Below, piece by piece: positions 30,501 through 40,693 of a DNA stretch of 64,000 nucleotides. Numbering within the stretch: position 1 is the first letter of the stretch; each line of letters starts with the position of its first letter. The notes below the pieces were generated by a model that saw nothing but the letters and a program-made list of their open reading frames with translations, was not told the origin of the DNA and did not search any database. This DNA comes from Symbiodinium natans (lineage: Eukaryota > Sar > Dinophyceae > Suessiales > Symbiodiniaceae), in assembly GCA_905221605.1 (NCBI GenBank), contig CAJNDS010001090.1, positions 172,501 to 236,500 of the forward strand. Reading direction: 5' to 3'. Position numbers and translations under genes: made by a program.

Positions 30501-30748
30501 AACCCTAAACCCTATAACCCCAAACCCCAAACCCTACACTCAAGGCCTAGGCCGCCCCCCCTGTGATGTGGGGAGGGCGGCGCCGTGGACCTGCTGAGGA
30601 GGCGGCAATGGACTTGACTTGAGTTTAGGCCTAAACCCTTTCGAGAATAGGTTTGGGTGGCTTTGCCGTCTTGGACGCCCTAAACCGTAAACCCTAAACC
30701 CTAAACCCTAAACCCTTAACCCTCAACCCTCAACCCTAAACCCTAAAC

Positions 30749-30865
30749 CCGCCGTGAGGAGGGAGAAAGGTGTTAGATGGCCCTGCACAATCGGCCCAGC
30801 GCTGCTCTTCGCAGCGAGCAAAGCCGTCGAGCCTCTTCTGCATTCCAACCTTCACAGCATCCGCG
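30749..30865 (-). CDS. Exon, unknown protein (38 codons)
   Basis: Entered after TACTGTAG, left at GG|GTTTAGGG. Reads ADAVKVGMQKRLDGFARCEE then QRWADCAGPSNTF. One of the clearest exon islands. Confidence 0.55.
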
Positions 30866-30993
30866 CTACAGTACAGCAAACCCTAAACCCTAAACCTAAA
30901 CCCTGAACCCTGAACCCTGAACCCTAAACCCTAAACACTGAACCCTAAACCCTAAACCCTAAACCCGAAACATCCCTAAACCGTAAACCCAAT

Positions 30994-31080
30994 TCAGCTC
31001 CAGGAGCCCTTGATGTCGGGCATCTGCGGCGCGGGTGCCGCCGCCAGCAGGGGGAGCAGCACGAGGGTGGGCGGCTTCAT
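30994..31080 (-). CDS. First exon or short peptide with signal sequence
   Basis: From an ATG at 31080 it reads MKPPTLVLLPLLAAAPAPQM then PDIKGSWS and a TGA. A hydrophobic core with A-P-A before the likely cleavage site indicates a secreted or membrane protein start. It lies on the same strand as, and 130 bp upstream of, exon 30749-30865; the junction is unresolved. Confidence 0.45.
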   Translation of the reverse strand: MKPPTLVLLPLLAAAPAPQMPDIKGSWS

Positions 31081-31183
31081 GGCGTCTTTTTGCGTTGAGG
31101 GTTTAGGGTTTCAGGTTCAGGGTTTAGGGTTGATGAAGTTTCCCGGGTTGCCTGCGTGCTTTTTGGATTTGGCTTGGAGTTTT

Positions 31184-31293
31184 GGCAGCCTTCAGGGCTT
31201 TGCTCTGGGTTTCCTAAGGGTGGTTTGACAAAGGCGTTGGTGGCCTCTGTTCCTTTCAACCCCAGCCATTCTTGTAGCCTTTTTGCTAGCGCC
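31184..31293 (-). CDS. Exon, unknown protein
   Basis: Entered after TTTAG, reads ALAKRLQEWLGLKGTEATNA then FVKPPLGNPEQS; 3' end uncertain. Confidence 0.45.
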
Positions 31294-31718
31294 CTAAACC
31301 CTAAACCCTAAACCCTAAACCCTAAACCCTAAACCCTAAACCCTAAACCTCTAAGTATAGTTATATGGGCCCTAAACATGGTCCCTTACCAACTTTAAAG
31401 GGTTCTGAAGTATGGGACCTTGGGCATGGTATGGGGTGCATAAAGGGGTTCCCTTTTACGGGCCCGTATTAAGGGACCATTAGACTAGCCGAAGAATCAC
31501 TAGAAGCCTGTTGACCCTACCCCAAACCTTAGACACCAAACCCTTAATAATCCCACTCTAAAGGCACCCCGGCTTGAGAGATTTTGGGTGGCTCCGTTGC
31601 GCTTTGTTTCCGAAGAAGAGTGGGGTTTGGGGGTTTAGAGTTTAGGGTTTCGGGCTTAGAGCGCTGAGTCTCAAGGTCATGACTGGACCGCGACAGCAAA
31701 AGCTACGGCGTATGGATA

Positions 31719-31808
31719 GTTGTCAAGACAAGGGTCCCATTTTGGACACCCTATCTATTAGGTGCCGTATTATTCTAGCGACCTCAAAAGGGACTTAATT
31801 TTGACAAC
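31719..31808. repeat. Palindromic element, family 11
   Basis: Inverted ends GTTGTCAAGACAAGGGTCCC and GGGACTTAATTTTGACAAC. A plus-strand exon-like frame (LSLKVMTGPRQQKLRRMD) ends exactly at its GT. Single copy. Confidence 0.5.
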
Positions 31809-32239
31809 CACCCATTAGAAATCGGAAGTTCAAAATAACGTGTACAACTCCTATAGGATAAGCAAACAGCAAGTCGAGAGAAGATCCACACTACGCGAAT
31901 CTTGCAACACTTGCTTGGAGGTCTGTACATTATGTACTATAAGATAATTAGGGACAACCCTAGTCCTTAAGTGTCTTGGTAGCCCATGGGACTGGTTACC
32001 TTCGCGAAAGGAATCTAGTACCCTAAAAGAGCAAAAGGGTACCACTGTACCTTTTCAAGCCCTAAGACCACAAGTGCGTTGCCTGAACCGTAGATTGCCA
32101 GTGGCCTAAGCTAAGGTTCTTGTTGTTGGCTCAGGGTTTCAGGGTTTAAGGTTAGGCGGCCCGTATTTGTAGGGCCCTCCGAGAAATGGCCTCATGCAGT
32201 CACATAAGACATGCGAACTACTTCTTTGCGATACATAAC

Positions 32240-32340
32240 TTGCGATGCTCCCCCTTAGACTAACAGTCCTTAGTAGGGATTATAGTTCCCCCTTCTATAA
32301 TCCCGACTAAGAACTGTCAGCATAAGGGGGAACATCCCAA
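32240..32340. repeat. Family 1 element
   Basis: TGCGATGCTCCCCCTTAGACTAACAGTCCTTAGTAGGGATTATAG...CTATAATCCCGACTAAGAACTGTC-ATAAGGGGGAACATCCCAA; the arms are nearly perfect inverted repeats. Other copies: 41143-41242, 43096-43152 (half), 51058-51151, 61431-61532. Confidence 0.75.
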
Positions 32341-32636
32341 TATATAAACCCTTTGAAGGAGAACGTAAGAACCAGCAAGAAGAAGATCGTGCCCAGGGTT
32401 CAGGGTTTCGGGTTTAGGGTTTAGGGTTTAGGGTTTCGGGTTTAGGGTTTAGGGTAAGGGGGCCTCTGGGGTACTTGAGGCACCATGTGCACTCTGTAGT
32501 CCCTTCCGACTAACATTAAACCCGCCCCCTACCCCCCCCCCAAAAAAAAAACCAGAACATAGCTATACTGCGGGTATTTAGTATTAGGGGTAAGCGGGGG
32601 GGGGGGTTAATATTCGGGGAGGGGATTAGGGTTTAG

Positions 32637-33255
32637 GATTACCCTGGACCCAACACATGTAGCCAACCGTGAGAGAACCGCGATGCCCGAAGCATTTCTG
32701 CGCCTTCTCCTCTTCAAGCTCCCTGGCAATTTGCAGTTGAGGGTTCAGGGTTTAGGGTTTAGGGTGTAGGGTTTAGAATTTAGGGTTTAGGGTTTAGGGT
32801 TTAGGGTTTAGGGTTTAGGGCTCCATTGAAAGGCTTGGGCGGAACCTTAGAAGGCCGACCCTGAAAGGCCCGAAGATAACCGAGCCCAAGCTTCAATCCC
32901 CAAACGAGGGTCTAGGTAGTTTAGGGTTTAGGGTTTAGGGTTTAGGGTTTAGGGTTTAGGGGAGAACCTCCAGGCGTTGCTCAAAAAAAACTGGGGGTTT
33001 CCCTGGCTGAGCCTGAAGGTGACCAGCTGGGGGGTGCCCAGGCCCGGTTTAGGGTTTAGGTTATTAGGGCTTGCGGTTTAGGGTTTAGGGTTTAGGGTTT
33101 AGGGCTTAGGGTTTAGGGTTTAGGGTTTAGGGTTTAGGGTTTAAGGTTTAGGGTTTAGGGTTTAGGGTTTAGGGAGAAATCCTTCCGGATGCCGTAGAAG
33201 CAAATGCGCATGCAAAGTAGGAACAATCTGTTCCTTCGGGCGTCATGAACCCTAA
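32637..33255 (+). CDS. Gene F: four phase-linked exons with TTTAGGG introns
   Basis: Exon 32637-32742 (TTTAG acceptor; PTHVANRERTAMPEAFLRLL, leaves at GTTCAGGG), exon 32819-32909 (SIERLGRNLRRPTLKGPKIT, leaves at GTCTAGG), exon 32960-33046 (ENLQALLKKNWGFPWLSLKV, leaves at GTTTAGGG) and exon 33173-33255 (Cys-rich, RNPSGCRRSKCACKVGTICS, ends TAA). Phases are 0, 1, 1 and stop, consistent throughout. All four acceptors are TTTAG. The second intron (50 nt) is GTCTAGGTAG followed only by TTTAGGG units. 5' end missing; protein family unknown. Confidence 0.65.
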
Positions 33256-33501
33256 ACCTCAACCCTAAACGTAAGTGTAAGATGTCTGTAGAATCAGGAT
33301 TTATTCTTGCCACCGCTTGTGCACGATGTAGGGCCTCACTAGGAGTTTTGCAAGGACAACCGTGACAGGCGTTCCCCATGAGCGTAGGACACGGGTTTGT
33401 TTTAGGCGTAGGGTGTGGGGCTCATGTTTCGCGGCTTACGGTAAACTCCAGAACATGGTTGAGACTCCCTTTAGTATACCTAGAATTTGTATCAGACAAC
33501 G

Positions 33502-33771
33502 CTACTCTACTGACAATGATTTTTCTTTTACAACATTCTTCTTCTCTTTTCGTATAATCGAATCACACTCTGCAGAATGAGCTTCTGGGGTAATGGGATA
33601 GGGGATGTTCCAACCTTTTGGGGGGTTTACTTCACGGCTCCAGAGCTCGATGTTTCGTACTTCGTTCGATTTGAAACTGAAGAAGGCGGCAGCTGCCAAG
33701 AGCATTCGGTCGTGGCCCCGACACCCTGACGATCCATTCGGGGTTCCAGCTTTAGGTAGTCTGGGCTGCAC
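33502..33771 (-). CDS. Open frame of ~85 codons, unknown protein
   Basis: A continuous frame reads NEVRNIELWSREVNPPKGWN and AECDSIIRKEKKNVVKEK to TAG. It has ordinary protein composition and an AT-richer base content than its neighbours. An overlapping plus-strand frame (33605-33802) is also open. Confidence 0.4.
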   Translation of the reverse strand: MQPRLPKAGTPNGSSGCRGHDRMLLAAAAFFSFKSNEVRNIELWSREVNPPKGWNIPYPITPEAHSAECDSIIRKEKKNVVKEKSLSVE

Positions 33772-33855
33772 TTCGCAGGGTAGCTACAAATCTATTTTTT
33801 AGCTTCCTTATTAAGAAACCCAATAAACCCAAAAAGGCGAAGGATCTAAAGTTAC

Positions 33856-34019
33856 GGTAAAGCACCACAGCGTAGTCTGGGCACGAACTACCTTGGTAGC
33901 CCATCATGATAAGGGTACAGCTTTCTGGAGGGGCTGGTTACTTTAAAGGGAACCTCGAACCCAGAAAAGGGAAGAGGGTACCACTGGGCTACCAAGATCG
34001 CTTCCTTAAACAAGATCCT
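33856..34019 (-). CDS. Gene fragment with family 3 introner
   Basis: Exon 33993-34019 (RILFKEAIL) is entered after TTTAAG and left at TTG|GTAGCC. Exon 33856-33891 continues in phase as VVRAQTTLWCFT and leaves at GTAACTTTAG. The 101-nt intron between is the family 3 element. The paralogous exon RILFEEGIL lies beside the copy at 25.8 kb. Confidence 0.5.
33892..33996. repeat. Introner, family 3 copy
   Basis: CTTGGTAGCCCATCATGATAAGGGTAC...GTACCACTGGGCTACCAAG. Both ends read CTTG|GTAG on their own strand, so the element has GT...AG on either strand. Confidence 0.7.
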
Positions 34020-34054
34020 CTTAAACCCTAAACCCTAAACCCTAAACCCTACAC

Positions 34055-34148
34055 CAAGGGCTCGCCTGGGTGTTCATTCTTTTCCCTCTATTGTTAAATT
34101 CGCCGCCTCCCCTGTAATACCGAAATCCGATCTGGGGCAGAATTCCTT
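34055..34148 (-). CDS. Exon, unknown protein (30 codons)
   Basis: Entered after CCTAATAG, left at TTG|GTGTAGGG. Reads GILPQIGFRYYRGGGEFNNR then GKRMNTQASP. Confidence 0.5.
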
Positions 34149-34199
34149 CTATTAGGGGGTTTAGGGTTTAGGGTTTAGGGTTTAGGGTTTAGAGTTTAG

Positions 34200-34244
34200 G
34201 ATTCCTGTTTGGGAACGGAAGCCCGACAGCCTGAATGTGCAAAG
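34200..34244 (+). CDS. Small exon (45 bp)
   Basis: Entered after TTTAG, left at AAAG|GTTTTTATTG. Reads IPVWERKPDSLNVQ. Confidence 0.45.
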
Positions 34245-34744
34245 GTTTTTATTGAGTTTCAATTAAGTTTAGACTAGAGGAGATTTGGTCTGATGTTTAT
34301 GTCTTGGTAGGGTTTAGGGTTCATGGTTCAGGGTGTAGGGGGAGGGGCGAATAAACCTAAGTACCCTAAAGCCGGAGCACTAGAACCCCAAAACCACAAG
34401 GATTCTGCGAGTAGGGCTTACAAGGGGCCTTGGGTTTCAGCGAGGGCTTAGGGTTCAGGGTTTGGGAAGTATGTCCAAACTGGTGCCCTACAACACGGAA
34501 CCCTAAACCCTAAACCCTAAACAACTCTACAAGCCCCAAGACTTCGACCCTAACGCCAGTGCAGGCCATCAAAGCAGGAGCCTTCAACGGCTTAGGGGTT
34601 TAGGGTCTAGGGATTGAGGGTTTAGGGTCTAGGGTTTAGGGGTTGGGGGGTTTAGGGTAAAAGGCCTCTCAAGCCTCAGGGGGGCTGACTTGGCTGCGAA
34701 ATAGTAAACTCCAAACGCTGAAAGGTCATAGCCGGAAACCTCAG

Positions 34745-35225
34745 TACGGCAAACCATCCCCAAAACCCTAAACCCTAAACCCCAAACCCTAAACCCCAAA
34801 CCCTAAAAAGCCCCAAAGTTAAAAACCTTGTGAAGCCTAGAGTTGTTAGGTTTTTTGGAGGTTTAGACTTTGGGATTTCGGGGCTCGGCTTGGGCGTTAA
34901 GAGGTTAAACCTCCTAAACCCTAAACCCTAAACCCTGAACTCTAAACCCCAAACCCTAAACCCTAAACCCTGAACCCTAAACCCTAAACCCTAAACCCTG
35001 AACCCTAAACCCTAAACCCTGAACAGGAAGCCCTCAGCCCTGAGCCCTGAGCCCTAGCCTTGAATTCTCCACATATGGGCCACGAAAAAACCCCAAGCCC
35101 TAAATGGAACCCTAAACCCCCTAAACCCTCAACCCTAAACCCTAAACCCTGAACCCTAAATCTTAAACCCTAAGCCCTAAACCCTAACTCCAAACCTCTA
35201 AACCCTAACCCTGAACCTGAACCCT
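34745..35225 (-). repeat. Interrupted CCCTAAA / CCCTGAA tracts
   Basis: Mostly telomere-like words. Islands at 34660-34743 (minus frame VSGYDLSAFGVYYFAAKSAP, after ACTGAG) and 35040-35080 are exon candidates too weak to call separately. Confidence 0.5.
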
Positions 35226-35284
35226 AGCATCAGCTGAGATCCGGACAGCTTCCTGGGATCCCAGACCTTGCAGTTCGTGGCTCG
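35224..35284 (-). CDS. Small exon, unknown protein
   Basis: Entered after CTCCGAG, left at AGG|GTTCAGG. Reads HELQGLGSQEAVRISADAR. Confidence 0.45.
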
Positions 35285-35519
35285 GAGGGTTTGGGGGGGG
35301 GTTTGGTTTAGGGGGGTTTGGGGGGTTTGGGGGTTTCAGGTTCGAGGGGCTTTGTTCTGGGCTTTGCAGCACCCGCAGCCGTAAAGTTAGGGTTTAGAGT
35401 TTAGGATTTAGGGTTTAGGGCGGTTGCCCTACCAGCGCACTCTATGAATCCTTACTATAGAACCGCCTCAACCCTAAACCCTCTAAACCCTAAACCCAAA
35501 CCCTGGACACAACCACAAG

Positions 35520-35602
35520 TGAAGACAGCCACGGGCACCTGGTCATTGATGCTGATGAGTTCGGAAAAGCCGACCGGCTCGCCCCACAAGTCCTGCAGAA
35601 GG
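35520..35602 (+). CDS. Exon, unknown protein (27 codons)
   Basis: Entered after CCACAAG, left at AAGG|GTAGGG. Reads EDSHGHLVIDADEFGKADRL then APQVLQK. Confidence 0.5.
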
Positions 35603-36560
35603 GTAGGGTTTTTAGGGTGGAGGGTTTAGGGTTTAGGGTTTAGGGTTGAGGGTTGAGGGTTTAGGGTTTAGAGTTCAGGGTAGACCCTAGACCCTAGAGT
35701 TCAGGGTAAAGCTGCTTTAGGCGTGGAAGGAATTCAGGCTTCTTCCAGTAGCGCTTTCGGCAGCTAAGCCCCCCACCCACCCACCTTCTTCTCCCTAAAC
35801 CCTAAACCCTAAACCCTAAACCCTAAACCCTAAACCCTAAACCCTAACACAAAGCCCTAAGCCCTACACTTCAAACTTCCTGGTAGCACAGTAGCCTCAT
35901 TAGGGTAAGCTTTCTGGGCGTGGCTACGGTTTTATGAAAGAATCTTGAAGCCAAGAAGGGCAGAAGTGATATTTTAGGGTGTAGGGTTTAGGGTTTAGGG
36001 TTTAGGGTTTAGGGTTTAGGGTTACGATACCATGGCTTTGAAGCCCAAACCCCAAAACCCAAAACTTGAAACCCGAAGCTCGAAACCCTCAACCCTAGAC
36101 CCTAAACCGAAACCCCAACACCCTTATAACCCTGAACCCTGGCTTTGGAGCGTTAACCCTTAAAACTTTGGACCCTGAACCCGTCTCTCTTCGAAGCAGG
36201 CTACCCTTTCATGGTTTCGGCTGAGGGTTTAGGGTTACCCTAAGGGTTACGGGTTCAGGGTTTAGGGTTTAGGATTTAGGGTGGGCTGTTCTGGGTCGTT
36301 TCCTGAAGGGATTTAGGTGCTGCTTCAGTTTGGGGTCCGCTGCGGTCCCTTTTTGAGCTTAGGGTTTAGAGTTTAGGAGTCCTAAATCCCTAAGCCTTGA
36401 AGCCTAAACGCTGCAACCCCAAATCCGCTCAAACTTCATTTGGGGGCTGAGAGAGGAGGCTTTAGGGTTTAGGGTTTATGGTCTAGGAGGAGCAGCACTA
36501 AGGCCCGTGCACTTAATTCTTCGGGGGAAGCCCCAAATCCTAAAACCCAAACCCCTCCAG

Positions 36561-36766
36561 AGACAGTTACCCGAACCCCTGCTCATATCTGACACAGGAG
36601 CTCAAGTAGGGTTTAGGGCTTTAGGCTTTAGGGCTTAGGTTTTAGGGCTAACACAACGAGAGCGATGCGATTTGCGACGAGGAACCCTAGGCCCTAAGCC
36701 CGATGGTGGCAACTTAACATTGAGTCACTTAGCGGCAACCCAAGTCAATATTCTGGCGACTTCAGG
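36561..36766 (+). CDS. Two exon candidates, unknown protein
   Basis: 36561-36605 (after CCTCCAG; RQLPEPLLISDTGAQ; left at GTAGGG) and 36646-36766 (after TTTTAG; LTQRERCDLRRGTLGPKPDG, NLTLSHLAATQVNILATS; left at GTTCAGGG). Each has both splice signals, but the phases do not join directly, so they may not be neighbours in one transcript. Confidence 0.4.
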
Positions 36767-37062
36767 GTTCAGGGCTTAGGGTTAGGGTTTAATCGGGGTT
36801 TAGGGTTTAGGGTTTAGGGTTTAAGGTTATTAGAATAAGGGTACCCTCTTGGGGAGTTGGTTACTTTCTGAGGGAACCTTGAACCAAAACCACGGGCAAA
36901 GGGGTACAAAAATCACGGCACCCCTTTTGGGTACTTCATCAGGGGACCTTGAATCAAAAAAAGGCAAAAAGGCAACCCTAAACCCTAATAAACAAAAAAA
37001 AAAAAGGAAAACCCTAAACACCCTAAAAACCCTACAAGCCCTAAAAACCCTAAAGCCGAAAC

Positions 37063-37144
37063 CCGAAGTTTGCGAGAGAAATTCGCAACACCATCGCACC
37101 TCGTCCTCCAGCTCGAGGTCCGGATCCATCTCGGCTCTTCCACC
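37063..37144 (-). CDS. Exon, acidic unknown protein (27 codons)
   Basis: Entered after CTGCCCAG, left at CGG|GTTTCGG. Reads GGRAEMDPDLELEDEVRWCC then EFLSQTS. Confidence 0.5.
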
Positions 37145-37149
37145 CTGGG

Positions 37150-37350
37150 CAGATTTGAGGGTTCAACGGTATAGGGTTTAGGAATTTAGGGTTTAGGAGT
37201 TTAGGGTTTAGGGTTTAGGGTTTGGGGTTTAGGGTTTAGGGTTTAGAGGTTTAGGGGTTTAGGGGTTTAGGGGTTTAGGGGTTTAGGGGTTTAGGGGTTT
37301 AGGGGTTTAGGGGTTTAGGGTTTAGGGCTTAGGGTTTAGGGTTTGGCTGT
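37150..37350 (+). repeat. TTTAGGG and TTTAGGGG arrays
   Basis: TTTAGGG units pass into eleven TTTAGGGG units (37245-37320) and back. Confidence 0.85.
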
Positions 37351-37389
37351 TAACCCTTATACTCACAGTCCTTAGGAGGGATGATAGAC

Positions 37390-37700
37390 GGGTTTAGGGG
37401 AAGTTCTTGAGAAGCCAAAAAAACCAACAAGTCAAACAAGATGGGAATGAGCGAGCCCCATCTTGCAACACCCTCTGCTTCTTGCCACAGCCTCAAGCTA
37501 TACTCCCCTTAGAACCTTCATAAAGATAGTGTTTTTTTCATGCCCTCTTGGGGTTTATATAAACAAAAATATCAAAATTATTCCCAAGGGGGATATAGCA
37601 AGGCCATACAGCTATAAGAGCCAAAGATCTGCAGAAGCCCTTCTGGTAACCTAAGCATGATATGTATATACGAAAAGGTCAGGAAGACTTCCGCGTGTTA
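37390..37700. other. AT-richer sequence, no gene assigned
   Basis: A plus frame (37463-37654) is open but has no splice context. The base content is lower in GC than the surroundings. Confidence 0.3.
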
Positions 37701-37702
37701 AG

Positions 37703-37850
37703 GGTAGGTGTGCTAAACCAGCCAAAGCCAACGCTTGTGAACTCGCAGACACCAGCTTGAATGCCCACAACAATGTCAGAAGCAACTGTAACTTTAGTTT
37801 CGCTGCGCTAGAAGCCAATTCTAATACTACCCAGGAAATACCGAGCAGTT
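37703..37850 (+). CDS. Exon, unknown protein (49 codons)
   Basis: Entered after TGTTAAG, left at TT|GTCTGAAC. Reads AKANACELADTSLNAHNNVR then SNCNFSFAALEANSNTTQE. One of the longest islands. Asn/Ser/Cys-rich. Confidence 0.5.
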
Positions 37851-38164
37851 GTCTGAACCCTAGACTCTAAACCCTAAACCCTAAATCCTGCTCGTTGCCT
37901 GCAAGATCTCCCGCTGCTTCTCGGCTGGCCGCTGCGTCTCCATGGGCGGCGCGGGGAGAGGGCCTCACGGCGTGCCGGGGGGCGTCGTTGGACAGTGGGT
38001 TCAATAGGGTTTAGGGTATAGGGTTCAGGGATATTAGGGTTTGGGGTTTAGGTTTAGGGTTTAGGGATAGTAGGTGTTAGGGTTTAGGGATATTAGGGTA
38101 GTTACATGGTCTCTTGCTCTTAGTATGGGCCCTTACAAGGGTATACCATTATATACTTTTGCAA

Positions 38165-38245
38165 ACCCTAAAGCCTAAAGCCTAAAGCCTAAAGCCTAAA
38201 GCCTAAAGCCTAAAGCCTAAAGCCTAAAGCCTAAAGCCTAAACCC
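38165..38245 (-). repeat. CCTAAAG array
   Basis: Ten perfect CCTAAAG units, a homogenised variant, passing into CCCTAAA. Confidence 0.9.
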
Positions 38246-38277
38246 TAACCCTAAACCCTAAACCCTAAACCCTAAAC

Positions 38278-38384
38278 CCTTTCGCACGGCCTTCGCTGGG
38301 CGGCGGCAGCGGTGGCTCCAAGTTGATCTTGGCACATGCCGTGAGTGAAGTTGGACAGCTTTCAAGGGGCTGAGTGGCTACGCC
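38278..38384 (-). CDS. Exon, Pro-rich unknown protein (35 codons)
   Basis: Entered after TTTAG, left at AAAGG|GTTTAGGG. Reads VATQPLESCPTSLTACAKIN then LEPPLPPPSEGRAK. Confidence 0.55.
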
Positions 38385-38404
38385 CTAAACCCTAAGATGC
38401 TCAC

Positions 38405-38590
38405 GGGTGGTCATAAGTGGGCTTTAAACGTCCCTTCCAGTGACTAGGGTTATGGAGTACTTGACTTTTCAACCCCACATAGAAGAGCCCCAGAAAATGT
38501 TCAAGCGCCATCTTCAGAAGGCTCGGCTCTTTAAAGGGCTTCTTGAATAGACTGTCGGAATCACCGGCTCTTGAAACCGAGGCACATCTG
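38405..38590 (-). CDS. Exon candidate, both strands open
   Basis: Minus frame SLLKMALEHFLGLFYVGLKS ends at CCC|GTGAGC, a good donor, but its phase does not fit exon 38278-38384. On the plus strand, an exon entered after GACTAG at 38448 reads MEYLTFQPHIEEPQKMFKRH and ends at TAG 38548-38550. One of the two is a shadow. Confidence 0.35.
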
Positions 38591-38927
38591 CGTTAAAGCT
38601 ACGCCCCATCTTAGTTGTCCAGTACCTAGGGGAGGTAAAGGTTTACCTTTGGGATGATCAGGGGTTATATATTCTCCCAAAAAGGTTAAAGGTTGCCTAC
38701 TCTACTACAAAGCCATTGATAGTCGAATCGCTAAGAGCTCAAGAATGTGCAAAATTTCGGCTTGCCCCCTTTCTCAAGATCAGGGCTGGAAGTACGTACA
38801 GATCACAACATCGCAGGTGATTGTGTCGGCTGTTCTCGCCCTGACATCCCGCACATCCTTCGCCAAACAGCCCGCAAGTCAAACCCTAAACCCTAAATCC
38901 TAAACCCTAAACGCCTTAACCCTAAAC

Positions 38928-39008
38928 CCTAGATGGCTGGCAGGAAATCACCGACCGGAAACGGGAGGGATGCTGTGCTTCCACCACTGGCCCAGAAGGA
39001 AAAGCACC
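38928..39008 (-). CDS. Exon, unknown protein (27 codons)
   Basis: Entered after TTTAG, left at AGG|GTTTAGGG. Reads GAFPSGPVVEAQHPSRFRSV. The plus strand is also open here (MAGRKSPTGNGRDAVLPPLA). Confidence 0.4.
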
Positions 39009-39376
39009 CTAAACCTTTAAACCCTGAACCCTGAACCCTAAACCCTAAACCCTAAACCCTAAACCCTCAACCCTAAGGCCTAAACCCACCAGATGTAAGG
39101 GACCCCTAATACAGATTTTAGGTTTAGGGTGTAGGGTTTAGGATTTGAAGTTTACTGATATGCGAGTTTACGAGAGTAAGGGACCCCTAGTAAAGATCCC
39201 CGAATTGTAGGATCCCCTTACCCCAATAAGGTACCCCTAATATCGTAAACCCCCAGATGCTTCACGGCTACGCGCGGCTATGTGACCACGCAACCGCAAG
39301 AGAGGAGCCCTAAACCCTAAACCCTAACCCCTAACCCTAAACCCTAAACCCTAACCCCAGACCCTAAACCCTAAAC

Positions 39377-39468
39377 CCCTTCAAGGCGATCGTTGGAGAG
39401 AGGAAGCTTTCCCAGCCGGAAGAAGCGGACCAGGGGGCCGGCGCACAGAATACGAACCGAGCCCGCCC
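39377..39468 (-). CDS. Exon, unknown protein
   Basis: Reads SVRILCAGPLVRFFRLGKLP then LSNDRLEG, left at GGG|GTTTAGGG; start uncertain. Confidence 0.45.
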
Positions 39469-39499
39469 AAGACAAGGTTCAAGTGACTTAAGGAGGAAC

Positions 39500-39900
39500 C
39501 CTTAGAAGAGGCCTTAGGGGTTGTTTGGGGGTTATTTGGGGACTACCTAGGTATAGAGGGACGATTACCCCGCAAAAGGTCCTATACACCTGTTGTTAAG
39601 CATAGGTTCCCGTGTGGCACTGCTTCGAAGCGTAACTGCAAGCAATTGTGGCCTTACTTGCGGCCCGCATATGTGCGTGGTCAAACATGCCACATATATA
39701 ACTTTATAAATATGTGCTTGTGGTTGTTTGTTCATGTACTATACGAGCTCAGCAGTAGGGCGCGGCCCTTAACCTCTGTAAACGCCTACCCTGGTTAGAA
39801 GCTGTGCACAGCCGCCGCCACCGTTAGGGCCAGGAAAGCACCCACCTAAATGGGAGGGGCGTGCTGGCCCTTGAACTAAGTTTAGGTTTTAGGTTTTAGG
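39500..39900. other. No gene assigned
   Basis: Contains an element-like stretch (39515-39600, TTGTTTGGGGGTTATTTGGGG) and otherwise unassigned sequence. Confidence 0.3.
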
Positions 39901-39920
39901 GTTTAGGGTTTAGGGTTCAG

Positions 39921-40032
39921 GTATCCAACACTGATCAACAGGAACGCAAAAGAACATTCTCAACTACTGAAGCCCAAGCATCAGGACCCTGAAGCTTACC
40001 TACTGCACCAAGTGCTACTCGGCCAGCCCTAA
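39921..40032 (+). CDS. Exon, unknown protein, ends in TAA
   Basis: Entered after GGTTCAG. Reads YPTLINRNAKEHSQLLKPKH then QDPEAYLLHQVLLGQP and TAA. An alternative donor lies at CAA|GTGCTACTC. Confidence 0.5.
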
Positions 40033-40374
40033 AAACATGGGTAGGGTGTTGTAGGTCCTACAATCTCAGACCCATCTCAAAAACCCTGTAATCCCGAAAA
40101 TCCCTAAACCTTAGACCCAAAACCCAAAACCCCAAACCCTAAACCCTGTCATCCCTAACCCCTAAACCCTTAAAACTCTGAACCCCTAACCCTAAACCCT
40201 AAACCCTAAACCCTAAACCCTAAACCCTAAACCCTAAACCCTAAACCCTACACCCTTAACTTAACCCTTCGATGATGGAAGCCGTGGTCCCCGGCATCTG
40301 CGAACTCCTCCGGAAACTCGGCTCGCTGCGAGGCCTCCATAGCCAAGAAAGGGCTTAGGGTTTAGGGTTTAGGG

Positions 40375-40435
40375 TTTGGGGTTTGGGGTTTGGGGTTTGG
40401 GGTTTGGGGTTTGGGGTTTGGGGTTTGGGGTGTAG
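40375..40435 (+). repeat. TTTGGGG array
   Basis: Eight perfect TTTGGGG units, another homogenised variant. Confidence 0.9.
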
Positions 40436-40604
40436 GGTTTAGGGTGAGGCCTCTAGAGACAAGACCGGGCTTCAGGGCTTTCAGGGAGCCTAGGGTTAAG
40501 GGATTACAGGGTTTCTAGTAGGGGTTTACGGTTTTTTCTTTGGCAAGACGGGACTGACGGTTTACCCTTGTAGGATCAACCTGGCCAAAACACCCGTAGG
40601 GTTT

Positions 40605-40693
40605 ACCTGAAACTCTCTTTACCTACAGCTTTATGGGTACCTCCTAATTAAGGGGTAGCTACTACTCAGCTGTAGGTAAATAGAGTTCCAGGT
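40605..40693. repeat. Palindromic element, family 10
   Basis: Inverted ends ACCTGAAACTCTCTTTACCT(ACAGCT) and (AGCTGT)AGGTAAATAGAGTTCCAGGT, 26 bp with few mismatches. Single copy. Confidence 0.65.
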
